64,000 nucleotides of DNA from contig NZ_CP108070.1 in assembly GCF_036178845.1 (NCBI RefSeq), positions 4,340,001 through 4,404,000 of the forward strand. Reading direction: 5' to 3'. The first letter of the stretch is position 1. The number at the start of each line of letters is the position of its first letter. The notes below the pieces were generated by a model. That model made no database searches, had not been told where the DNA came from, and saw only the letters and a program-made list of their open reading frames with translations. The stretch comes from Streptomyces sp. NBC_00271. Lineage in GTDB: Bacteria > Actinomycetota > Actinomycetes > Streptomycetales > Streptomycetaceae. Shown piece by piece: positions 1-9,732 of the stretch. A program made the translations under genes and the position numbers.

Positions 1-546
1 TACCCCCACGAGCTCTCCGGCGGCCAGCGTCAGCGTGTCCTGATCGCGATGGCCCTGTCCCGGGGCCCGAAGCTGATCGTGGCGGACGAGCCGACCACGG
101 CTCTGGACGTGACGGTCCAGGCGCAGATCATCACCCTGCTGCTGAAGCTGCGGGAAGAGCTGGGCTTCGCGCTGATCCTCGTCTCGCACGACCTGGCACT
201 CGTCGCGGACGTCACGGACCGGGTGGTGGTGATGTACGGCGGGCAGATCGTGGAGACGGGCGTGACGGCGGACCTGGTGGAGGCTCCGGCCCACCACTAC
301 ACGCGCGGCCTGCTCGGCAGCGTCCTGTCCCTGGAGTCGGCGGCCGAACGGATGACGCAGATCAAGGGGGTCGTGCCCGCACCCGCCGACTTCCCGGCGG
401 GCTGCCGGTTCGCCGACCGCTGTCCGCTGGCGAGCGAGGTGTGCCGGACGACGGCGCCCGACCTGCTGGGCACCCGGACGCACACGGCCGCGTGCCATCA
501 CCCCGCGGTCGATCTGATCACCACGGAGAGCGAGGCCGTCCAGTGA
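1..546 (+). CDS. Peptide/opine-type ABC transporter ATP-binding protein (OppD/DppD-like), 5' end missing
   Basis: The reading frame is open from the first base, so this is the C-terminal half of an ABC ATPase whose Walker A lies outside the window. Visible in order are the signature LSGGQRQR, Walker B LIVADEPTTALD, the switch region LVSHD, and the C-terminal oligopeptide-family extension with paired cysteines (GCRFADRCPLA, AACHHP). This extension is typical of the DppD/OppD branch, which powers uptake of peptides, nickel, opines and, in a few cases, sialic acid. The stop codon overlaps the GTG of the second ATPase by 4 nt (GTGA), so the two are translationally coupled and likely work as a heterodimer. 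The downstream aldolase and sialidase suggest the substrate may be a sugar acid rather than a peptide; that is inference. Confidence 0.93.
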   Translation, partial: YPHELSGGQRQRVLIAMALSRGPKLIVADEPTTALDVTVQAQIITLLLKLREELGFALILVSHDLALVADVTDRVVVMYGGQIVETGVTADLVEAPAHHYTRGLLGSVLSLESAAERMTQIKGVVPAPADFPAGCRFADRCPLASEVCRTTAPDLLGTRTHTAACHHPAVDLITTESEAVQ

Positions 547-1592
547 ACGCGCTCATCACCCTCTCCGACGCCCATGTCGTCCACAAGGCCCGCTCCGGCG
601 GCCTGTTCACCCGCGACCGGGTGTACGCCCTGACCGGCGCCGACCTCACCATCGCGCCCGGCGAGACGGTCGGCGTCGTCGGCGAGTCCGGGTGCGGGAA
701 GTCGACGCTGGCGAAGGTGCTGGTGGGCGTCCAGCGGCCGACGTCCGGCACCGTGCGCTTCCGTGACCGTGACCTGTGGGCGATGAAGCCCGCCGAGCGA
801 CGAGCGTCCGTCGGCGGCAGCACGGGCATGGTCTTCCAGGACCCGTCGACGGCCCTGAACCGCCGCCTGCCCGTACGCCGGATCCTGCGGGACCCCCTCG
901 ACGTGCACCGGCGCGGCACGGCTCGGGAACGGGACGACCGGGTGCGGGAGCTGATGTCCCTGGTGGGCCTCCCCCGCGCCCTGGCGGACGCCCTGCCCGG
1001 CCAGCTGTCCGGCGGCCAGCGCCAGCGGGTGGCCATCGCGCGCGCCCTGGCCCTGGACCCGGACCTGGTGGTGGCGGACGAACCGACGAGCGCGCTGGAC
1101 GTCTCGGTCCGCGCCCAGATCCTCAACCTCCTGCTGGACCTGAAGGAGCGCCTGGACCTGGCCCTGGTCTTCGTCTCGCACGACATCCAGACGGTACGAA
1201 GGATGAGCGACCGGGTGATCACGATGTACCTGGGCCGGATCGTGGAGGAGTCCCCGGCGGCCCGGGTCACCGACCGCGCCCGGCACCCGTACACCCGGGC
1301 CCTCTTCTCCGCCACGCCCGGCCTCCTGGACCCGATCGACCCGATCCCGCTGGTGGGCCCGGTGCCCTCGGCCACGCACCCGCCGAGCGGCTGCCCGTTC
1401 CGTACCCGCTGCTGGAAGGCCGACGAGGAGTGCATGAGCGTGATGCCGGACTTCACGGCCGCGTCGACGCCGGACCACCGCTTCCGGTGCCACCATCCTG
1501 TGGAGGAGGACCAGTCGACGCGCGACCTGGTGGCCCAGGCCGTGTCCGCGGCGCCCGCCGTGGCCGACATCCCCGCCCAGCAGCAGCCTTGA
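543..1592 (+). CDS. Peptide/opine-type ABC transporter ATP-binding protein (OppF/DppF-like)
   Basis: Complete 349-residue ABC ATPase. I start it at the GTG overlapping the upstream stop because the frame before it is not ABC-like. Walker A is GESGCGKST near residue 50, the signature is LSGGQRQRVAIARAL, Walker B is LVVADEPTSALD, and the H-loop is FVSHD. The oligo_HPY C-terminal domain follows, with cysteines in CPFRTRCWKADEEC and FRCHHP. It pairs with the preceding ATPase to energise an importer whose permeases and binding protein must lie to the left of the window. A 19-nt gap separates it from the aldolase gene on the same strand, so the three are probably one transcript. Confidence 0.95.
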   Translation: MNALITLSDAHVVHKARSGGLFTRDRVYALTGADLTIAPGETVGVVGESGCGKSTLAKVLVGVQRPTSGTVRFRDRDLWAMKPAERRASVGGSTGMVFQDPSTALNRRLPVRRILRDPLDVHRRGTARERDDRVRELMSLVGLPRALADALPGQLSGGQRQRVAIARALALDPDLVVADEPTSALDVSVRAQILNLLLDLKERLDLALVFVSHDIQTVRRMSDRVITMYLGRIVEESPAARVTDRARHPYTRALFSATPGLLDPIDPIPLVGPVPSATHPPSGCPFRTRCWKADEECMSVMPDFTAASTPDHRFRCHHPVEEDQSTRDLVAQAVSAAPAVADIPAQQQP

Positions 1593-1611
1593 TCGTCCCG
1601 AGGGAGTCTTC

Positions 1612-2547
1612 ATGCCGATCCCCACCCCGCTGACCGGTGTCGTTCCGCCCGTCTGCACGCCCCTGACACCGGACCGCGAGGTGGACGTCCCCTCGCTCAT
1701 CAGGCTCGTGGACCACCTGGTGGAGGGGGGCGTCGACGGCCTGTTCGTCCTTGGCTCGTCCTCGGAGGCGGCGTTCCTGACGGACACCCAACGGCGGCTG
1801 GTGGTGGAGACGGTGGTCGCCCATGTGGCCGGCCGGCTCCCCGTGCTGGCCGGGGTGATCGACATGACCACGCCGAGGGTGCTGGACCATGTGGCATATG
1901 TGACGGCGGCGGGCGCGGACGCGATCGTGGCGACCGCGCCCTTCTACGCCCGCACCCATCCGGCGGAGATCGCGCGCCACTTCCGCCTGCTCGCAGCCCG
2001 TTCGTCCGTGCCCGTCTTCGCCTACGACATCCCGGTGTCCGTCCACACCAAGCTGGACCCGGAGCTGGTCCTGTCCCTCGCCGCGGAGGGCGTGCTGAGC
2101 GGACTCAAGGACTCCAGCGGCGACCTCGCCGCCTTCCGTGCCGTCGTCACGGGCGCCCGCACCCAGCCCGACATCACCGGCTTCACCACTCTCACCGGGT
2201 CCGAACTCGTCGTCGACTCCGCGCTCGCCCTCGGGGCGGACGGGGCCGTGCCGGGTCTCGCCAACGTCGACCCGCACGGGTACGTACGGCTCGACCGGCT
2301 CTGCCGAGGGGGTGACTGGGAGCGGGCGCGGGCCGAACAGGAGCGGCTGTGCGGGCTGTTCGGGATGGTCGGGGTGGGGGACCCGGCCCGGATGGGCGGG
2401 GGTTCGTCGGCGCTCGGGGCGTTCAAGGCGGCCCTGCACCTGCGGGGCGTCATCGCCTGCCCGGCCACGGCGGAGCCGCAGGTGCCGCTGTCGGAGGCGG
2501 AGGTCGAGCGGGTCGGGAAGTACCTGGCGGGAGCGGGCCTGCTCTAG
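1612..2547 (+). CDS. Dihydrodipicolinate synthase/N-acetylneuraminate lyase family aldolase
   Basis: 311-residue class I aldolase of the DapA/NanA superfamily with a good AGGGAG ribosome site. The Schiff-base lysine is K166 in SGLKDSSGD. The pyruvate-carboxylate loop reads GSSSE instead of the GTTGE of true DapA, and the segment after YDIP lacks the arginine DapA uses to bind aspartate semialdehyde. It is therefore more likely a 2-keto-3-deoxy sugar-acid or N-acetylneuraminate lyase than a lysine-pathway enzyme. The neighbouring sialidase supports cleavage of sialic acid to pyruvate and N-acetylmannosamine, but the exact substrate cannot be read from sequence. It is the last gene of the ABC transporter operon. 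Confidence 0.85.
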   Translation: MPIPTPLTGVVPPVCTPLTPDREVDVPSLIRLVDHLVEGGVDGLFVLGSSSEAAFLTDTQRRLVVETVVAHVAGRLPVLAGVIDMTTPRVLDHVAYVTAAGADAIVATAPFYARTHPAEIARHFRLLAARSSVPVFAYDIPVSVHTKLDPELVLSLAAEGVLSGLKDSSGDLAAFRAVVTGARTQPDITGFTTLTGSELVVDSALALGADGAVPGLANVDPHGYVRLDRLCRGGDWERARAEQERLCGLFGMVGVGDPARMGGGSSALGAFKAALHLRGVIACPATAEPQVPLSEAEVERVGKYLAGAGLL

Positions 2548-2576
2548 AACAAGCCCTGAAAGGGAACAAGCCCTAG

Positions 2577-2636
2577 GAGCTGGCCTGGTCGAGCCTGCGC
2601 CTGTTCGAGCGCGAGGTCCTGCCCGCGTTCACCTGA
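2577..2636 (+). pseudogene. Possible C-terminal remnant of an oxidoreductase gene
   Basis: Between the aldolase stop and the sialidase stop the plus strand encodes about 19 residues ending in SLRLFEREVLPAFT and a TGA at 2634-2636. This resembles the conserved tail of luciferase-like flavin monooxygenases (SLELFAREVLPAF type). No start codon or body is present, so if real it is a truncated leftover that overlaps the 3' end of the sialidase gene. The assignment rests on memory of the family tail only. Confidence 0.3.
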
Positions 2637-3828
2637 CGGGCGGACCCGGCCGGCGCAGACGGCGGAACTCGATCCTGTCGTACGGCCGTGTCGAGCCCGT
2701 CTCGTAGAGGATCCCGACCCGGTCGTGCCCGAGGTCCACCAGGTCCGAGTAGGCGGCGGGTGCGGAGGAGAGGGTCGTCGCCCTGGTGAAGGTGGTGCCG
2801 TCGTCCGTGCTGCGCCAGAGTGTCATCGCGCGGCGGGCGGTGGGCACGGAGGGAGCCGAGAAGAGCAAGGGGGCGTGGGCGCCCTGGAGTTGGAGGATGC
2901 TGCCCTGGACGACGGGGACGTCGCCCAGGGTGGGCTGGATCGCGTAGGGGCGGTCCAGGGTCTGGCCGCCGTCACTGGAGTAGGTGTCCAGGCGGTTGCC
3001 GGGGGTGGTGCCGCCCTCGTCGCGGGCGCTGAAGTACAGGCGTCCGTCGGGGAGTTCGGCCGCGCTGCTCTCGTTGGCGTCGACCCGGCCGTCGTAGGTG
3101 CGGTCGGTGAAGCCCAGGTGCCAGGTACGGCCGCCGTCGTCGGAGTAGATCGCGTGCCCCCCGTAGTACTTGGCTTCCCGGCCGGTGTCGGTCGAGCCCG
3201 CGGGCGGGGCGGCGGAGTGGTTGGCGGGGACGACCAGACGGCCGGCGTGCGGGCCGTGGCGGAGGGCGATCGCATGGCCGGGGCCCGTCGCGTACCAGCG
3301 CCAGCCCGGCGGTTTCACCTCGGCCGTGATGTCCCGGGGAGCGGAGAAGCGCACACCGTCGTCGCGGCTCGTCTGGACGAAGACGCGGCGGCCCTGGCGC
3401 GCCGTGACCTCGCCCCGCATGATGCGCGCCTCGGTCACCGCGCCGCTGTTGTAGGAGGTGACCAGGACGATCCGGCCGGTGCGCGGGTCCACGACGGGCG
3501 CCGGGTTGCCCCGGGTGTCCCCGGCCCCCGCCGCGACGACTCGCAGCGAACCCCACGTACAGCCGCCGTCGAAGGAGCGTCTGAGGACGACGTCGATGCG
3601 GCCGCTGTCGCCCCCGCCGTGGTGCCGCCCCTCGGCGAAGGCGAGCACCGTGCCCGCGCGGGTGGTGACGACCGCCGGGATGCGGTAGGTGTCGTAGCCG
3701 CCCTCGCCCGCGGTGTACGGGACGGAGGAGGCGCAGTCGGTACGGGGAGCGGCGGCCGCCGCGACGCCGACGCCGACGCCGGAGGCGAGCAGGCCGACGG
3801 CCAGGGCGGCGACGAGGCTGCGGCTCAG
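2629..3828 (-). CDS. Secreted exo-alpha-sialidase (BNR/Asp-box), probable CTG start
   Basis: Six-bladed propeller sialidase with at least five Asp boxes (RSFDGGCTW, TSRDDGVRF, YSDDGGRTW, YSSDGGQTL, RSTDDGTTF) and the conserved FAEGR. The first in-frame ATG/GTG/TTG is a GTG at 3648, but the frame is open back to the TAA at 3868-3870. The upstream part encodes YRIPAVV, containing the arginine of the catalytic RIP motif, preceded by a textbook signal peptide (SRSLVAALAVGLLASG then AAAAA). The only plausible initiator ahead of that signal is a CTG at 3828, giving 399 residues. The enzyme would release terminal sialic acids outside the cell. It converges on the aldolase gene, with which it probably cooperates. 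Confidence 0.82.
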   Translation of the reverse strand: MSRSLVAALAVGLLASGVGVGVAAAAAPRTDCASSVPYTAGEGGYDTYRIPAVVTTRAGTVLAFAEGRHHGGGDSGRIDVVLRRSFDGGCTWGSLRVVAAGAGDTRGNPAPVVDPRTGRIVLVTSYNSGAVTEARIMRGEVTARQGRRVFVQTSRDDGVRFSAPRDITAEVKPPGWRWYATGPGHAIALRHGPHAGRLVVPANHSAAPPAGSTDTGREAKYYGGHAIYSDDGGRTWHLGFTDRTYDGRVDANESSAAELPDGRLYFSARDEGGTTPGNRLDTYSSDGGQTLDRPYAIQPTLGDVPVVQGSILQLQGAHAPLLFSAPSVPTARRAMTLWRSTDDGTTFTRATTLSSAPAAYSDLVDLGHDRVGILYETGSTRPYDRIEFRRLRRPGPPVR

Positions 3829-3925
3829 GGTGGTCCCCGCTCTCCCCCGCGCAACACGAGGATCCGGTTACGGTGTGTCGCTCATACCGTACCTTGAGTC
3901 ACCGATCGTCACTCCCACCCCCTCG

Positions 3926-4588
3926 CTACGAGGGCGTGCGCGCCGCCGCCAGCAGTCGCGTCACGTCGTCCGCACAGATCGTCAGCGCCGCGCCCACGGT
4001 GGCGAGGACGTCCCGTTCGGCGGGGGTGTAGGGCCCGTCCGCCAGGGCGATCCGGGCGCCCTGGAGCAGGATCGACTCGCGTCCCGTCGCGGCGAGATGC
4101 GGTGCCAGCGGGTCCAGGGCCTCGTGCAGCTCTATGGCGAGGCCCGCCCCGCACGGCTCCCCGAAGATCCGGCCCGTGTCCGCGGCGAGCGCCTCGACGA
4201 GGGCGCCGAGCTGGTCCTCCGTGCAGTCGTCGAAGCCGGCCGAGCGCACCGCGGTCGCCGCGATCTCCAGGGACGTACGGGAGCAGGCGCCGCCGGCGGC
4301 CAGCACGGCGAGCGCGACGGTGTGGACGGCGTCGCGGAGCATCGCCGAGAAGCGGGTGGTGGTCGGGTGGTCGAGGACGTCCGCGCCGTAGTGGCAGCCG
4401 CAGGCGGCGCACTCGACGACGGGCCCCGTGTCACCGCGCGGCAGGACCGGGACGCCGAGGAGGGTGAAGCGGCGTCGGCCGGTGAGCCGCTGGTAGTTGC
4501 GGTCGCCCCCGCAGCCCGGGCAGAAGAACTCGCCGTCCCCCATGGTGGTCCACGCGGTACGGGTGCCTAGGATGCGGGAAATCTGCAC
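3926..4588 (-). CDS. TerB-like protein with N-terminal zinc ribbon
   Basis: About 220 residues. The N-terminus carries a zinc-ribbon-like pair FFCPGCGGDRN and ECAACGCHYG, followed by a helical TerB-type domain rich in acidic residues. TerB domains occur in tellurite-resistance and stress proteins and may bind metal, but the cellular role of this short zinc-ribbon subfamily is unknown to me. The frame stays open to 4681. I choose the GTG at 4588 (QISRILGTRTAW...), which sits behind a GGGGAC sequence, because residues further upstream look unconserved; an ATG a few codons inside is a weaker alternative. It is a single gene between two genes on the same strand. Confidence 0.75.
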   Translation of the reverse strand: MQISRILGTRTAWTTMGDGEFFCPGCGGDRNYQRLTGRRRFTLLGVPVLPRGDTGPVVECAACGCHYGADVLDHPTTTRFSAMLRDAVHTVALAVLAAGGACSRTSLEIAATAVRSAGFDDCTEDQLGALVEALAADTGRIFGEPCGAGLAIELHEALDPLAPHLAATGRESILLQGARIALADGPYTPAERDVLATVGAALTICADDVTRLLAAARTPS

Positions 4589-4807
4589 TGCACGACCGTT
4601 TCGTCCCCATCCTGGCAGCACGCTCGCACACCTCCGTAACGCCGCGGCAACATCGCCGCGCTGGCGTGATGTTAGCCACATTGTTGAGGCGGAGTCAGTA
4701 CCTTGGACGAGACCTTTCCGTGATCTCCACGGCGATTGGCCGGTATACGACGGGGCCCCGCCCGCCTCGAAAGGCGGACGGGGCCCCGAAAGTGCCGGTC
4801 AAAGTCC

Positions 4808-6778
<1,971 letters not shown>

Positions 6779-6870
6779 TCATACCACTGAAGAGCGGACC
6801 GATGGGCTCCTTATCGCCGCATTTCACGCAATCTTGGTCGCCGGTAGTGACAGCGGAGTAACTCAGTGCA

Positions 6871-7956
6871 ATGGTGCCGAGCATGACCGCGAACCCGGCA
6901 GGCTTCGAGCCTGTCTTCTGCACCATCGTGCCGCCCCACGTCCTCGACACGCTGGCCCAGCACGAGGACCCCGCGCTCGCCGGGCCCGCGCGCCGCACCC
7001 TGGAGCGCGACGCCTTCGAGCGCACCCACCGCCGGCTGACCACGGTCATCGGCGCGCCCACCGTGGCCCCGCCCCAGGGCGCGCCCGCGGACAAGCCGCA
7101 GCGCACCATCTACGACGCCAGGCACCAGCAGGACCTGCCGGGCAAGAAGGTCCGCGGCGAGGCCGACAAGCCCGGCAAGGACGCCACGGTCAACCGCGCC
7201 TACGCCGGACTCGGCGCCACCTTCGACCTCTACCTGAACGCCTACGCCCGCAACTCGATCAACGGCGAGGGCCTGCCGCTCACCGCGAGCGTCCACTTCG
7301 ACGTCGACTACAACAACGCCTTCTGGAACGGCGAGCAGATGGTGTTCGGCGACGGCGACGGCGAGATCTTCCTCGACTTCACCATCCCGGTCGACGTCAT
7401 CGGCCACGAGCTGACCCACGGCGTCACCCAGTACACGGCGAACCTCACCTACTTCGGCCAGCCGGGCGCCCTGAACGAGTCCATGTCGGACGTCTTCGGC
7501 TCGCTGATCAAGCAGTACACGCTCGGCCAGACCGCCGCAGACGCCGACTGGCTGATCGGCGCGGGCCTGCTCGCCCCGCGCGTCACCGGCAAGGCGCTGC
7601 GCTCCATGAAGGAGCCCGGCACGGCCTACGACGACGACGTGCTCGGCAAGGACCCGCAGCCCGCGACGATGGACGGCTATGTGAAGACCGGCCGCGACAA
7701 CGGCGGTGTCCACATCAACTCCGGCATCCCCAACCACGCCTTCTACCTGGTCGCCCAGTCCCTCGGCGGGCACGCCTGGGAGCGCGCCGGGCAGATCTGG
7801 TACGACGTCCTCACCGGCGGCGAGCTCCAGTCCCAGGCGAGCTTCTCCGACTTCGCCAAGCTGACGGTCGCCCAGGCCAGGAGCCAGTACGGCGAGGGCG
7901 AGGAGCTCCAGTCCGTCACGAAGGCCTGGGAACAGGTCGGGGTGCCGACGTCGTAG
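6871..7956 (+). CDS. M4 (thermolysin-like) metallopeptidase, protealysin type
   Basis: 361 residues with the M4 zinc site HELTH (H179, E180, H183), the distal zinc glutamate in GALNESMSD (E203) and the catalytic histidine H281 in HINSGIPNHAFY. There is no signal peptide and no large FTP/PepSY propeptide. The N-terminus instead has a short pro-segment with FCTIVPPHVL, matching the protealysin-type motif. Such enzymes mature by autocleavage of this short propeptide and can act intracellularly or leave by a non-classical route. The gene is followed 32 nt later by an emfourin-type inhibitor. The ATG at 6871 has a GGAG 14 nt upstream; an ATG at 6883 is possible. Confidence 0.93.
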   Translation: MVPSMTANPAGFEPVFCTIVPPHVLDTLAQHEDPALAGPARRTLERDAFERTHRRLTTVIGAPTVAPPQGAPADKPQRTIYDARHQQDLPGKKVRGEADKPGKDATVNRAYAGLGATFDLYLNAYARNSINGEGLPLTASVHFDVDYNNAFWNGEQMVFGDGDGEIFLDFTIPVDVIGHELTHGVTQYTANLTYFGQPGALNESMSDVFGSLIKQYTLGQTAADADWLIGAGLLAPRVTGKALRSMKEPGTAYDDDVLGKDPQPATMDGYVKTGRDNGGVHINSGIPNHAFYLVAQSLGGHAWERAGQIWYDVLTGGELQSQASFSDFAKLTVAQARSQYGEGEELQSVTKAWEQVGVPTS

Positions 7957-7988
7957 CTTCGGCGCCCGACTCGTACTAGACAGGACCC

Positions 7989-8255
7989 ATGCGTATTCAG
8001 GTAAGGCGCACGGGCGGATTCGCGGGCATCGAGCGCCGTGCCGAGGTGGACACCTCGGGGCGCTCCGACGCCCCCGAGTGGCATGCCCTGGCCGAGCGGG
8101 CGATCGCCTCCGGCCAGGGCACGCGCCCCGCCGGGGTCCCCGACGGCTTCAGCTACGAGATCACGGTGAACGGGAAGACGGTCTACGCCGCCGACCCGAG
8201 ACTGACGGAGGTACAGCGCCAATTGATCACGCGGGTCCTGAAGGAGGGCGCGTAG
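7989..8255 (+). CDS. Emfourin-type protealysin inhibitor
   Basis: 88-residue protein beginning MRIQVRRTGGFAGIERRAEV, with the RxGGFAG start typical of emfourin, the inhibitor encoded next to protealysin genes. It has no signal peptide, in keeping with the cytoplasmic form of the protease. Position directly after the M4 gene on the same strand suggests co-transcription, so the host can hold the protease inactive until it is needed or released. Family assignment is from motif memory plus context and is fairly firm. Confidence 0.85.
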   Translation: MRIQVRRTGGFAGIERRAEVDTSGRSDAPEWHALAERAIASGQGTRPAGVPDGFSYEITVNGKTVYAADPRLTEVQRQLITRVLKEGA

Positions 8256-8263
8256 CGACCTTT

Positions 8264-8308
8264 AGGGGCGCGGGGAACTGCGCGACCAGCCCCCACCGGG
8301 CCGCAGCC
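8264..8308 (+). repeat. Intergenic GGGGAACTGCGCG repeat (copy 1)
   Basis: A 45-nt copy of the streptomycete intergenic repeat starting AGGGGCGCGGGG, placed 9 nt after the emfourin stop codon. It can fold by GGGGC/GCCCC pairing around an inner CGCG/CGCG stem, and probably ends or protects the upstream transcript. Confidence 0.8.
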
Positions 8309-8378
8309 GCAAAAGGACCGCGCCACCCCTCCGTGCAGGCGCCCCAAGAAGCCGCAACTCCCAGTTCACACCAACCCG

Positions 8379-8405
8379 TTGACTTCCCTTACTGTCGGTA
8401 AGGAT
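8379..8405 (+). promoter_or_regulatory. Weak promoter candidate for the GH1 gene
   Basis: TTGACT (8379-8384) is followed 15 nt later by AAGGAT (8400-8405). The spacer is short, but if used the start site would fall at or just before the ATG at 8416, giving a nearly leaderless message. AAGGA here could equally be the ribosome site for that ATG. Confidence 0.3.
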
Positions 8406-8415
8406 GATCGCGCGC

Positions 8416-9732
8416 ATGGCGACGAACCCCCTACCGCAGTTCCCGCCCGGCTTCCTCTGGGGCGTGTCCACCTCGGCCCACCAGATCGAGGGAGCCGCGA
8501 CCGAACGCGACCCGTCGGTATGGGACGCGTTCACGGCCGAGCCCGGCCACATCAAGGACGGCTCGACGGCGGACGTGGCCTGCGACCACTACCACCGCTA
8601 CCCCGAGGACGTGGCCCTCCTCGCCGACCTCGGCGTGGACGCGTACCGCTTCTCGATCTCCTGGCCCCGCGTGAACTCCCCCGGCGGCCTCGACTTCTAC
8701 GACCGCCTGGTGGACGCCCTGGTCGCGGCGGGCATCCGCCCCGTACCCACCCTCTTCCACTGGGACCTCCCGCTGAAGCTGGAGGAGACCGGGGGCTGGC
8801 TGAACCGGGACACCGCGGAGCGCTTCGCCGAGTACGCCGGTGTCGTCGCCGCCCGCCTCGGCGACCGCGTCAAGAAGTGGATCACCCTCAACGAGCCCGC
8901 CGAACACACCCTGCTCGGCCACGCGCTCGGCGCCCACGCCCCGGGCAAACAGCTCCTGTTCGACTCGCTGCCGGTCGCCCACCACCAACTGCTGGCTCAC
9001 GGCCTCGCCGTCCGGTCCCTGCGCGCGGCCGGCGTCACGGACATCGGCATCGCCAACTCGCACGGCCCGACCTGGTCGGCCTCCGAGCACCCCGAGGACG
9101 TGGAGGCCGCCGACTTCTACGACCTCCTCCTCAACCGCCTGTTCGCGGACCCGCTGCTGCTGGGCCAATACCCGGACGGCATCGGGGAGTTGATGCCGGG
9201 CGACGTCGAGGCGGATCTGAAGGTCATCGCGGAGCCGATCGACTGGTACGGGATCAACTACTACCAGCCGACCAAGGTGGGCGCCCCCCAGGGCGCGGAG
9301 ATCGAGTTCAGCGGACTGACCCTGCCCGCCGAACTTCCCTTCTCCGTACGGGAACTGGAGGGCTACCCGGTCACCGACTTCGGCTGGCCGGTGGTCCCCG
9401 AGGCGCTGACCGAGCTGCTCGTGGGCTTCCGCGAGCGCTACGGGGACCGCCTCCCGCCGGTGGTCATCACCGAGAACGGCTGCAGTTACGAGGGCATCGA
9501 CGACCAGGAGCGGATCACGTTCCTCGACGGCCATGTCCGGGCGCTGCACCGGGCGTTGGACCAGGGCGTGGACGTTCGCGGCTATTTCGTGTGGTCGTTG
9601 CTGGACAACTTCGAGTGGGCCGAGGGGTACGCGCGGCGCTTCGGACTGGTCCACGTCGACTACGACACGCTGAAGCGCACCCCGAAGGCGTCGTACACCT
9701 GGCTGCGCGACGCGCTGCGGGCGCGGGGATGA
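8416..9732 (+). CDS. Glycoside hydrolase family 1 beta-glucosidase
   Basis: 438-residue GH1 TIM barrel, a usual length for the family. The N-terminal signature FLWGVSTSAHQIEGA, acid/base glutamate E160 in TLNEP and nucleophile E353 in ITENG are all intact. It hydrolyses beta-glucosides or related disaccharides by a retaining mechanism, probably in the cytoplasm since no signal is present. The stop overlaps the start of the MFS transporter by 4 nt (ATGA), so import and hydrolysis of one glycoside are likely coupled. An ATG at 8404 is in frame, but the AAGGA just before it is better placed for the ATG at 8416. Confidence 0.93.
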   Translation: MATNPLPQFPPGFLWGVSTSAHQIEGAATERDPSVWDAFTAEPGHIKDGSTADVACDHYHRYPEDVALLADLGVDAYRFSISWPRVNSPGGLDFYDRLVDALVAAGIRPVPTLFHWDLPLKLEETGGWLNRDTAERFAEYAGVVAARLGDRVKKWITLNEPAEHTLLGHALGAHAPGKQLLFDSLPVAHHQLLAHGLAVRSLRAAGVTDIGIANSHGPTWSASEHPEDVEAADFYDLLLNRLFADPLLLGQYPDGIGELMPGDVEADLKVIAEPIDWYGINYYQPTKVGAPQGAEIEFSGLTLPAELPFSVRELEGYPVTDFGWPVVPEALTELLVGFRERYGDRLPPVVITENGCSYEGIDDQERITFLDGHVRALHRALDQGVDVRGYFVWSLLDNFEWAEGYARRFGLVHVDYDTLKRTPKASYTWLRDALRARG

